Shown here in pieces: positions 26,196 through 36,355 of a DNA stretch of 64,000 bases (within the stretch, counting starts at the first letter, position 1; every line of letters starts with the position of its first letter). The notes beneath the pieces are model-generated. The model did no database searches and was not told where the DNA came from. It saw only the letters and a list, made by a program, of their open reading frames with translations. Both the position numbers and the translations under genes were made by a program. This stretch comes from Argopecten irradians (lineage: Eukaryota > Mollusca > Bivalvia > Pectinida > Pectinidae), in assembly GCF_041381155.1 (NCBI RefSeq), contig NC_091142.1, forward strand, positions 10,101,340 to 10,165,339, read 5' to 3'.

Positions 26196-27752
26196 AGATA
26201 CATCTAAGATAATATGCATATACATAATATGTGAGCATATATATATCTGTTTAGTAGTTTGAAAATAAAATATGAAAATGGTAGGAGTACTGTGAAATGC
26301 GTTCAAGCGTCCGAATTTGGCTTTCGGATCGTTCAAACCACAACGTATGCGCGTTTATCGGCTCGGGAATAGCGTCAGTCAATGCAACCTGTGGGCGGAG
26401 TTCAGTAACTGCGATAATCTAACTGAGGGCGGAGTTTACCTGTTATAGCTGTTGCATATTCAAAAACTTACGCAATTTTAATCATTAATACCGCAACAAT
26501 TTGGTATACAAAATCGTAAAAAAAAACAATTATATATTACATGCATGTATATAGTCATGAACTACATGTACTCGTAAGCCATAGTCACAGACTATTACGC
26601 AGTGTGTGGAAATTTGCTATTCGGTATCTTAACTTTACAATACTATTTTATTTGAAATCACAGAAGCCAGAAAGTCGTTACTTTATTCATGTAAATGTAT
26701 ATAATTATTCGTCAGTCCATGTTATGTAGTGTATTCAAAAGTCAAATTATGCTTTCTTGAACTACAATAGCGGAACATGTTTTTAGCACAACTAATCACA
26801 GGTTTTAGCACACTTTTAAACATTACTATTACAATTCATAAAACTAACAATACATATTAGAGGTGGAATGTCTGCTTCCGGATGAAACATCTACATATAT
26901 ACAACTACAACCGTGTATGTTCAAGGGACAGTTTTACGAAGATATAGTTTTGTTGTCGTTCGATGATTATGTGGTACGATTGACTTAAAAACATATTTTA
27001 ACCCTTTTTTATCTACAAGTGTATGCTAACAAATCTTTGGTACGAGGGTGTGGCCAAGTCAAATCAGTTTGCGCCACACAAGAGTTTAGCCAATCGAGCG
27101 TTACAAAAACAGATTTAAGATTCTTGCACAGAACATATGGCCCACGTGGCCCCTGGTAATGTAACGAAAAACCTGAACCGAACCTGAGACAACAGTGTTA
27201 ACTAACTCCTATTAGAATGCGACTCAAGATATTGTTCTTAAAGAACATTGATTAAAATGGCGTTTGAAATCTTTAGATTCCACTGCTGCGCTTTGATCAC
27301 AATTTAACCTCTTGTGACCACCCACAATTTCATGGGTTCGGAGTTTTAGCATTGGCTGTCGTTTACACAGAATGCTACAATCGTGACGATTTGGGGGAGG
27401 ACCTAACTGTATGTCAACAACCAGAATATCAGGATGGGCAGATGAATAGAACAGAAAATAAATTATTGATCGTCCACATACATGTCTTGAGTTCACTCTG
27501 AGCAGAAAAATGGTTTGTCTTCAACGAAAAAAAAATTCGTGTGTTGAGATTTGGCTTTTAATCATTCTCGTGCCACATGAAGGAGATGATTTAAACATGT
27601 TGTTATTTGTTGTGAAATTCGCAATGATCGTTAAAATTTGACATGATAAAACCACACATATAGCTTGACTTCTTGTCATATTTAAACGACAATTGTATCC
27701 AAACGTCTAGGGAATCATTTATAGTGTTGTGTAACAGAGGAGAAAATGTAAT
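26196..27752. other. Intergenic DNA without recognised genes
   Basis: No gene was recognised. The minus-strand open frame 27224-27496 reads like possible protein but has no identifiable domain, so it is left uncalled. Confidence 0.45.
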
Positions 27753-27822
27753 GGCCACACTCGGGCTCGAACCCGGGACCTCCGAACGTTAGGTAGATGC
27801 TCTACCGATTGAGCTGGTCGCC
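27753..27822 (-). mobile_element. tRNA-derived SINE head
   Basis: Read on the minus strand it has an A box (CCAGCTCAATCGGTAGAGC) and a B box (GGTTCGAGCCC) at tRNA spacing. The T-arm and acceptor stems do not pair fully (GGCGACC against TGTGGCC), so it is a tRNA-like retroposon head and not a working tRNA gene. Flanking sequence (GATGATCAACCCAGTCC on the plus strand) is shared in diverged form with the copies at 29.3 and 37.8 kb, which supports a SINE family. Confidence 0.75.
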
Positions 27823-28469
27823 GATGATCAACCCAGTCCGAACTCGCAAGAGTCGATATTTACTTGAACGAATTAAAGAAAACAAAAGAAAGTCTACTGT
27901 TTGCTTCTAACTCTATTTATCAATTGAAGAGGCTGGTTCGTATAAACAAGACAATAAAGAAACATGTGATTGGTCCCAGACGAACGCAATGATCATCAAA
28001 ACACACCATGTGTTAACGTTAGTTATGTCAACAGCCACATAAAGTGTCATAACAGTCGGAGTTTTAATCACCAGTCCCGTGTGCCATACTAAAGAACTAC
28101 TTAACGGGCAGTTTTATTACGTGGGAAATAGACGCGTTCTCAAACATGGCAATGCTGTAATCTTACTTGAAACAAATTAGAGGTTTTTGACTGTCGTGTT
28201 TACATGTTTTTATTATGGCAGGCTGTAGTTATTGGCTTGGTAACGGTAAAACAATTGTGAAGCTGCTGTGACGGTTTGATATCCAATGTGTACGTAAGGT
28301 ATTGGTCAATTGTCTACCAGACAATTCCACCGTCGCTTGCCAAGAGTTACGATTCAGTAACCCCTTCACAAAAAAATGTGGCTATCATATTGCAACCCTT
28401 GGCCATCGTCGGTTACCGACGTAATCAGCCTACGTAGTAGAGTTTAGGCAGTGTTGTTTCCGAGGGTGT

Positions 28470-28598
28470 CCCTTTGGGGTGAGACAGGAGAATCTCAACC
28501 CGAGGGGTAAGATTCTTAAGTAAAGCAAAGCCTCGTGTTTGACAGCTTAAGAATCTTATCCCGAGAGTTGAGATCTCCTGTCTCACCCCAAAGAGGGT
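28470..28598. repeat. Fold-back element with about 50-bp arms
   Basis: Left arm 28470-28520 and right arm 28546-28598 are near-perfect inverted copies (both hold GGGGTGAGACAGGAG and AAGATTCTTAAG when read inward), with a 25-base loop. The arms resemble those of the fold-back at 34022-34183. The short minus-strand open frame over it is a by-product. Confidence 0.8.
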
Positions 28599-28704
28599 GA
28601 ATATTCTCTTTCTCTTTCCCCGTACGTGTACCACTTTGCGTCTCTAATAAACGAGTCACTTATGCAGGCGAGGGTGATGTAACCTAAATTAATCGTCCTC
28701 TTCG

Positions 28705-28960
28705 CCGTCTTTGTGACGTCATTTCATTGTTGTCGTGACGTTATGATACTATAACCGCGACGTCATGATACTGTTGTCGTGACATCATACAATTGTTGAG
28801 CACGTGCAAAGATCTCGTGCAGCTTGTCTTTACCCGAGTGAGATAGAAAGATCTCACACCGGTAAAACTGTGGATATCCCTGTCTGGGGTAAGAGAAAGA
28901 AAATTCTCACATCGGTAAAACTGTGGATATCTTTGTCTGGGGTAAGAGAAAAGAGAATCC
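28705..28960. repeat. Short direct repeats: GTGACGT-type units, then a 63-bp duplication
   Basis: From 28705 to 28795 words of the type TCGTGACGTYATGATACT recur about every 30 bp, including one exact TGACGTCA at 28714-28721. From about 28850 to 28960 a unit of about 63 bp containing GGTAAAACTGTGGATATC and GTCTGGGGTAAGAGAAA is present twice in tandem. Confidence 0.7.
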
Positions 28961-29299
28961 CTACGTCAAAGGACTTCAATCTTAGAACTGTGATGATACA
29001 TTGACTTCACTGTCTTTATTATGAAATAACAATATGAGATTATTTGTTGTTGCTAAATATACCATACTACCAGATGACAGTTTCTGATCTTTGATGTGAA
29101 AAATTAGAAAATACTGTGTATATATTTACACTCTTAAAGAAGCTTGGACAACGTCAATACATACACGTATCACATTGAAAGTCGCTTGACTCTATCAATA
29201 ATCTGAAGTATCTTAGTCGTCTCCATGGCCTATGGTACCGAGGTATAGCTATATATGTGTAAAAGATATGGTTGCATGACTCACAGGTAATGTATCAAA

Positions 29300-29480
29300 A
29301 GAGGGTAAAGTGTAGATCGAACACGGGAACTTTGAACACTTGCCGGATACTTTACCAATTCAGCCACATGCATGGTTACCTATGATAGACCCAGTCCAAT
29401 CCCGCTACACTCCTCTCTCAAACTGTGTAACTGACAGACGAATCCGGGACCTCCGAACATATATCGGATGTTCAACACTT
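29300..29480 (-). mobile_element. Two diverged tRNA-SINE fragments
   Basis: The first (29300-29400) keeps eroded A and B boxes on the minus strand and the ATAGACCCAGTCCAATCC flank shared with the 27.8 and 37.8 kb copies. The second (about 29433-29473) holds only the word ATCCGGGACCTCCGAACAT, the B-box side of the same family. Confidence 0.6.
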
Positions 29481-31551
29481 ACATGCACAAACTCGCTGCA
29501 ACACGCATTAAAATAGCGCATCATTTAATAGTAATTTCCCTTCAGAAATATCGCCACCTTATTGATTTGCTTTCTTATTCTTGCTATCTTCAATATGATA
29601 CACAGCAGCTTCTAACTATAACTACATGCAACTTAGATATATTTTTACTTACAGCGAGTTATCTTAATATAACTGATACTTTTAAAGCGTTTACTAATGC
29701 AAAATGATGGCAATCATCCTATTCATAGCATCAATGAACTCTGTCTTCCACTTTTCCCTTCTTAAAGTAGGATTAAAATTGATATTGATCACATTTAACG
29801 GTGATACATCATATTGTGCTGTAGAGCATAGACGCATCGCTCGATATAATGACTATAATTACTAAAGCAGTGTTAATGTAGTTTTCTATTTTAGGATAGT
29901 TCCCAAAATAACAATTGATCATCCCCATCTTAGGTTCGTGTAATGCTTCCATCTTGAAATACGAACGACAGTTGTGATAGATTTAGCGAAAACATCCTCA
30001 ATCGTCAACCCGATACGCCGGAAATACATTTAAGTTGGCTGTCCTGGCATCCTTCATCGATCAAAGAAAATGGAAAACAAACCTTGAAGGTTCTCGTCAT
30101 CACCCCAACAAGGATAACGCTGAGGTTCTTAAAGGATGATTATAGAGTCAAGTTTGTCCTGGTTAAAATTCTTCAGGTTGAGTCAAGTCGAGTTTTTCAT
30201 GTTGAGTAAGTCGGTTCTCATAAATCGCGTCGATTGTCCTTTCTTCGAAGTCATTAAAAGTCCTGGTCAAACTTCTTTATGTTGAGTCAAGTCGAGTTTC
30301 ATTTGTCAATTCTATTGTCCTTTTGAAGTCATAAAATATATTTAGTTTGGGAAAAACGTTTTCATCATGTCTGATCCTGATGCAAAAAAAACAAACGGCA
30401 TAAGGCATTTTAAACAAGTTTTTGCTTTTCTTAGCCAGTTCAGCAAAACAAATTTAAATGTAGATGGCGGCTGTCTTTAAAATGCGTTTTCATATTTATT
30501 TAAAATAGTAAAGATATATTATACAACAATTACATTCTCTTTCAAGTTTTTCTGTTGTAATATAAGGAATTCTTAGGGTCACTGTAACAAAAAATTATAT
30601 TTAAAATCCATGAATCTTGCATTCAGTAACTCCATTGGGTGTGATGGTCGATGATACCGTTTTATCCTTCTATTTGTTTGTTTGCTATTTGTCAAATTTG
30701 ATGTTTTCTCTTTATAACTTGAACAAAAAATAATCATCAAAGCATTATAGAAATGCTTTTGTCGACAAAATCAATTCGAGAACTCAGATCGATAATACAA
30801 GTTTTCATGGGAAGCTGCGTTTACTATTCTAGGACCTTTGTATGGCGTAGTATCCAGGGCATCACGACATTATGGAGATGACCTGGGGCAATATTCACAG
30901 GAAATGGGAGAGTTAATGGTCATTACTGGTAAGATAAACTGCTAGGACCAGGAAACAAGCTATTGTATTTATGGTTTTCTCCTGTGATAGGGAAACGGAA
31001 AGGTCGTAAAGGTTGACCTGGCGGTAAACAAGTGCTCTATAGTGTAACATGGGTAGTATTCAGACAAAATGGTATTTCTAGAATGTGATATTGGCCCATG
31101 GTGTGTGGTATGATGAATCGATTTATTATTGTCTTATAGTGCATAAATTCTGTCTTGTTGGTAATGTTTATAAATCATCAGACATATGTTTATGCGTGCT
31201 TTTAAATAATTTTTATAGCTTAATTCATCGAAATTTATGGTTTTTAATTTTTAATAAAAGAAACAATAACAAGTCAAAATGTCACATATAACTTTTGAGT
31301 TTTAATTCTTACTACTTGTTACATTACATTGAAAGTGAATACTTCTGTATTTTGGTGTATTGACCCTAAATTGTCATGCTTTGTTAAATGTGTTTCTTTG
31401 ATATTTAATATTTACTAAACACAGAGTATCATATTCACTATGTGTTGTTGATCCAAAGATTTACTTTGACAATTTCCACTGTGATCATGTCAGCATATCG
31501 AACCGACTATCACTTCGTCATAGAAACATCCTTTTCTGGGGATGGGAATGT
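29481..31551. other. Intergenic DNA with a local duplication
   Basis: No gene was recognised. A diverged direct duplication of about 75 bp lies at about 30155-30225 and 30262-30335, sharing TTGAGTCAAGTCGAGTTT and a GTCCTT...GAAGTCAT stretch. The block 30840-31030 has a higher GC content than its surroundings and no open frame; it might be regulatory. Confidence 0.5.
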
Positions 31552-31645
31552 GGGTGTGGCGCAGTGGTAGAAGGCGCAGGTATGTTTGGCTAGGCGATTG
31601 GGTGCCGTAGATCGTGAGTTCGAGGCCCGGATAGGGCACGAGTCA
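31552..31645 (+). mobile_element. tRNA-derived SINE head, plus strand
   Basis: The sequence starts GGGTGTGGCGCAGTGGTAGA (A box) and has GTGAGTTCGAGGCC (B box) about 55 bases later. The spacing is longer than in a tRNA gene and no cloverleaf can be drawn by eye. A 40-bp word starting TAAATTGTCATGCTTTG lies both before (about 31370-31410) and after (about 31650-31690) this unit. Confidence 0.7.
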
Positions 31646-32222
31646 ATAAATTGTCATGCTTTGTTAAATTGTGTTTCTTTTATATTTCATAAAGCATTAT
31701 GGGTATAGACTGCTTTTCTGTCGAATTATAATAGCCCAGCCTTGGGTTTAGAATAGTCAGTTCATTTATCGCCATTTAGTCAGTAATAGAAGTTAAAAGA
31801 AATTGTTTTACCTAAATCTAATTGATACTTACGCATTATGTCACATTCCCATAACAGATTTATAGGACTTTTCAGAAGTGAATATATTTTTTTTCATTTT
31901 TTTTCCATTTCCTGTATAGATTGTTTTACTTATCTCGAGCGCCCATTTATATATTATATCACTGTTATATGTAAAACATTACGTCGCTGTGAAAACTGGA
32001 AACAAATTGCTCTCGTCTAGCTCAACGGTGGAAGGCCGAATTTATAGAAATGTGACCATTTTACCAATCATACATTAGTTTCATATTACATGCGAGATAT
32101 TTGCCAATCTTATTAAAATTCGATGTTCATTATCTACTCCGTAAACTCAGTATAAACGTTTATACGAGGTTTACGGCGTAGAAACTGAACATTGAATTTC
32201 AATTAGATTGGATATTTGTTAA

Positions 32223-32484
32223 AGATGCTTCACCGCTGACAAATGGTGTTTTTTCACTATCAAAAACAGGAGAAGACTATTTAGTAATTTTCTTCAGTTA
32301 CAAAAATTACCTACTTTACACCATTACCACCATTGAAAAGTTTGAGCTTCTAATTTTACTTCAAGTTAAAAATATCAAAAATAATTAATTGCATCCCGAA
32401 AAAAAATCGGTGGCACGATATCCTATATGGATTTATTTTTCAAATTATGGATATCATTTATGCTCTGTCGGCGGTGGAGCATCT
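32223..32484. mobile_element. TTAA-flanked MITE (piggyBac-like), short copy
   Basis: Second copy of the element at 21944-22298. TTAA precedes it (32219-32222) and TGAA, one mutation from TTAA, follows. The left end (AGATGCTTCACCGCTGACA) has one change from the other copy; the right end GCGGTGGAGCATCT is unchanged. It lacks roughly 90 bp present in the longer copy. Confidence 0.85.
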
Positions 32485-33718
32485 TGAATCTTAAGGTGGG
32501 TGAGTTGGGTTTTTTTATTTTCATAAGGGGGAGAATCAACTACATTTTGTATTCTGAAATGCCAAAAGCACTGAAGAATACTTTCTAGTAAAATCAAGAA
32601 GTGTCCGAGAACCTAGTACATGTATATTGGAACTATGAAAGAATGTGGACATGTATTCGAATTTCTTTTAAATTCTTACTCGTTATATTGAATTGTAAGT
32701 GAATACTTCTGTAGTTAGTCATTTCTTACGAGACACATTTTCATCAGCCAATTTATCAAGACATGTAATAAGCAAATAGCTGGACGACACTTATTGTATA
32801 TAATGCGCATCCATGTACTTCATTTGAGATCAATCATCAAAAATAACAAACGAAGCACGCGACATCAGCCATCAGCGTCTTTTGATACAAATCGACGTCC
32901 TCAGTGGATGATCTTCACTGACAGATATCGACCACATTCGTTTGATGTTTATCCTCCTGAACTCTCGCGACCTCTCCAATCAACAAAATGTCCACGGGAA
33001 TGTACTTTAGATTTCATATTCGTGAAGGCCTTCCATCCATCAATGCCGGTCAATATAGACTTTTATTGTCCTTCTGTATCCACATTATGTGACATCTATC
33101 ATCATTTCATTCTTCCAATTATTAGTCCAGATAGAATTCACATGACATTGCTTCGTGTATGGCCCTGATGCTTCAACCCGCGAATGATTTTGGCTGGTCA
33201 CCGCTATATTAAGTTCCTTACTAATTGCTACGCTAGATTTGGGATGGCCTTGCTGTCCGAAGTCCAGTTTCGTGTTTGATTGTTATAGACTCACATTTTT
33301 ACATGATACAAACAGAGACAACAACAAACTTTGATCTAAGCTCGAAGCCAGAAAATATTTCGTTCCTAGTAAAATGAGAACTCTAACTTTATAGATACCC
33401 TAAACTACTTTACTATCACATATACTATATTCCATATCTTCATTAATTTCAATATAATCCCAAATAGTTAAATCTGCAATCAATGGCTGATAAGTTTATT
33501 TACATTTTGTAATTAGATTTTGTACAATTATTCGCGAAACATTTGACATCGCTTTTAAGATTTTTTGAGAAATTTTGCGAAAATGTGTATCTCTCTACCA
33601 TATCGTGGTTAACAGTTTGTAAATGCTTCTTCTGTTGCAGCTTGATTGCCATTTTCAATTCCACACGTGTGATACAATAGAGTGATTTTGTGGAGAAAGT
33701 CATTGACATTTCTTTCTC
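32485..33718. other. Intergenic DNA without recognised genes
   Basis: The 124-codon open frame at 32794-33168 is moderately long, but no domain, signal peptide or splice context was seen. It is treated as chance. Confidence 0.45.
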
Positions 33719-33721
33719 CCA

Positions 33722-33793
33722 CCATTCACTGATTTGTCACCGGTTTTAGCCGTGCACATTCACTGATTTGTCACCGGTTTTAGCCGTGCACGG
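33722..33793. repeat. Tandem duplication of about 34 bp
   Basis: ATTCACTGATTTGTCACCGG followed by TTTTAGCCGTGCAC occurs twice without a gap. A following hairpin, TCTGTCA to TGACAGA (about 33808-33833), and two TGACGTCA sites (33869-33876 and 33913-33920) lie just downstream. Confidence 0.85.
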
Positions 33794-34021
33794 TGGGAAA
33801 TTTATCTGTCAACCCCTAGGGTATGACAGATTGCGCGCGCTAACCTATTGAACCTGAAGACAATTAGGTGACGTCATAACTTCCTGCGCGTGACCGTGGC
33901 GTGCATTGTCGATGACGTCATCAATATTGTCGTGAAGACGATGGAACCATGTTCATGTCGCGGTGAAAATGCTTGTTTTTAGGCTTTTATCTCTTCTTTT
34001 TCTTTTTTATATGGGAGAAAA

Positions 34022-34183
34022 AGAATCAATCCCTACCTAGCTATGCGGGGGTGACAAGAAAATCACAAACCTCGGGGGGAATGCCTGAATGTCCAACCCT
34101 CGGCAAGCCTCGGGTTGGACGTTCATGAATTACCCCTCTGGTTGTGATTTTGTTTTCACACCCTCTAGGTACGGAAAGATTCT
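34022..34183. repeat. Fold-back element with about 75-bp arms
   Basis: AGAATC at the left and GATTCT at the right open long imperfect arms that share CTACCTAG, AAAATCACAA and GTCCAACCC when folded, closing on a loop near 34105-34112. The GGGTGA...ATC.CAA..CTCGGGG order resembles the arm of the fold-back at 28470-28598, so the two may be one family. Confidence 0.75.
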
Positions 34184-34189
34184 ATTATT

Positions 34190-35070
34190 CTATTCCGGAA
34201 AACTCGGTTATATTTTATCCTAAGGTTTGTTTTACTTTATTAGATTCAACGTCCTATTACAAATGTAACAAAATAATATGTGCAATGTGTTGTGTGTTTG
34301 TGTAAATGTCTATATACGATATATTCGTTTTGTGTCTCCTTATGATAGCGGAACTCTTATCTTTTTATAGTGCTATCTTACTGAAACATGCCACCAAAAG
34401 CATCAAACAGTCCGTCCAATTAATTAAATCCTATAATACTGATAGCGGGCAAGCCGATCCTTTTCCTAGACGTAGGTGTTCGGTTTTAAAACAAACAATA
34501 CACGTTTGACTAGTTCACTTACCTGATATGTCAAAAGAAAATTGAAATGAAAAATGATATTACAAAGTAATGCAATGGTCATTTATAGAGGATTTCAACT
34601 TCGAAAAACGTACAAGAAACGCCATTTGCAGCATATATTAATTCATTAATGTCTTATTAACGCTAATGCAAATTGTGATATTTTTTAAGCGTTGGTAACT
34701 AACGGATGCAGTTGACTGACTAAACACACATGTTATGATGTAGGACAATTTTAAAAAGAATGGTCTTGTGTAACATTATAAACACTTGTTTATAACGGCA
34801 TTTGTTACTTTTATTATATCTATATTAAGCATGAGATTGTGGTGATCGCGTCATGGTATTCTCCTCTATAAAGCATATTGGCCACAGGGAACTTTTGAAA
34901 AAAAAAATCTCACCCTCACCAATATGTGATCATGTATGTTTATCCTCACTACTTGAATAAAACATACCTATGTAATTTCTAGTGTATGAGAGAGAAAAGT
35001 GCCAGAATTGAAGAACACTGGAGATACGTAAATAACATGTATATATGTGGCAAATGTAGATTTTTGAAAC
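34190..35070. other. Intergenic DNA without recognised genes
   Basis: Nothing was recognised. The open frames at 34306-34509 and 34986-35252 have no motif; the second reads through the homopolymer block. Confidence 0.5.
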
Positions 35071-35100
35071 TTTTTTTTTTTTTTTTGGGGGGGGGGGGGG
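35071..35100. repeat. T16-G14 homopolymer junction
   Basis: Sixteen T are followed directly by fourteen G. The length is liable to sequencing error, and the G run could form a four-stranded structure. Confidence 0.9.
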
Positions 35101-35189
35101 ATATACCTTACACAGGTCTGTGGCATATTTTTCTCTACAAAAAATATCAGGGAACTGCTAGTATTATTCGTGACTGTCTTTACTATAAC

Positions 35190-35930
35190 GGGTTAGGGTT
35201 TGAGCATATCGAACACAAGGCACAGTGGCAATATCAATCCAGCCTGGTCTAGTACTGTACATCAAATCATGGAATTAATCTAGAAAAAAACGCAGTCGAC
35301 TTGTCTTGTTTTCTGTGATGTTTCAAAAGCGTTCGATTGTGTGTGGCACGTAATGTGTTAATAACAAATTATGGTAGAATATGCCAATGAACAAGTGTTT
35401 GTGGAGAATAGTAGGTCTTTCGCTAACAGTACAAATGATGGTGTACTGCAAGGGCCATTTTTAGATCCAATGCTATTTTTTCTGTATATAAATAACATAT
35501 CTTGACCATCTTAAAAGTCTTTCAAATCTATCTAAGGATGATATTTCATTGCTATTCTGAACCCTTATTTCTTTGTACTGAAACCAAAATAAACAATAAT
35601 AAAAATTGGGCAAAATAAGGATGATAAAGTTTCAATCTCCAGAAAACAATTGAATATGAATATTTCATAGATTTAAAGTTTAATCCTGTTAGTGTAGAAT
35701 TTGATAGTCATAAACACATAGAAGTAACGCTTGATGCTAACTGTATGTGGAGTAATCTTATAGATCTAGGCCAAATTTATTAAAAAAAAAAACGACAAAT
35801 GAATTATGTAAGTGTATTTTGTAAGCTGATATATGAATTTTTATTAGACCAATTAAAACCATGTATATTGCCAATATCTTTTATTGTATTATTGCTGTGC
35901 CACTTATGAGCCATAGAGCTTCAAGTAATT
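35190..35930 (+). pseudogene. Decayed non-LTR retrotransposon reverse transcriptase
   Basis: Translated pieces in shifting frames match the order of motifs in Jockey/CR1-type reverse transcriptases: STVHQIM, then VFCDVSKAFDCVWH (about 35305-35350), then LQGPFLDPMLFFLYINNI (about 35447-35505), then KDDISLL in place of the catalytic (F/Y)-A-D-D box (about 35533-35555), then FDSHKHIEVTLDANCMW (about 35699-35752). Stops and frameshifts separate them, so no protein can be made. It sits just upstream of the membrane-protein gene on the same strand. The clade is not certain. Confidence 0.85.
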
Positions 35931-36263
35931 AAAACATTAAACATCTAAATTCTTTTTTGTGTTTGATATCGATGTAAGAAGCAAGATCGGCGTGTGCTAA
36001 GGGAAGTAACTCTTTCATGGACATCTCATAAAAAAATCACCATGCGCACTTTTCATGGTGAACTGATTATTGTTACTTGAAAACTATTAGAAAAAAATGG
36101 AGATAAGATCATACATATACGCTTAAATTTGTCTGTTCGGTTGATTATTAGATTTTAAAAACTTTGACAAAATATCTTTTATAAAAATAGCGACAGTGAG
36201 TTATTCGAATGCACTCATATTTAGATTTGTAAACGAACGCACCGGTGTAACCTCTGTACGCGA

Positions 36264-36277
36264 CCTCCAGGTGGCGC
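36264..36277 (+). promoter_or_regulatory. CTCF-like motif upstream of the membrane-protein start
   Basis: CCTCCAGGTGGCGC matches 13 of 14 positions of the general CTCF core (CCASYAGRKGGCRS), about 80 bp before the ATG of the six-exon gene and probably within or near its 5' untranslated region. CTCF is conserved across bilaterians, but binding here is inferred only from the motif. Confidence 0.4.
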
Positions 36278-36355
36278 AACAATCGATAAAAGCGGCGCAT
36301 TGTTTGAAAATATCGTTTCAATCTCAAACACTTTTCAAACTGAAGGATTTGCAAA

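Noticed and set aside
27224..27496. 90-codon minus-strand frame as a gene fragment
   Set aside because: It reads somewhat like protein (LGPPPNRHDC) but matches nothing I can name and has no partner exons. It would need a protein search.
27753..27822. Functional tRNA gene on the minus strand
   Set aside because: A and B boxes are present, but the acceptor stem (GGCGACC against TGTGGCC) and two T-stem pairs do not match, and related pieces with shared flanks occur elsewhere, so it is a SINE head.
32794..33168. 124-codon plus-strand frame as a gene
   Set aside because: No domain, signal peptide, splice context or base-composition shift was seen. The length is possible by chance in 64 kb.
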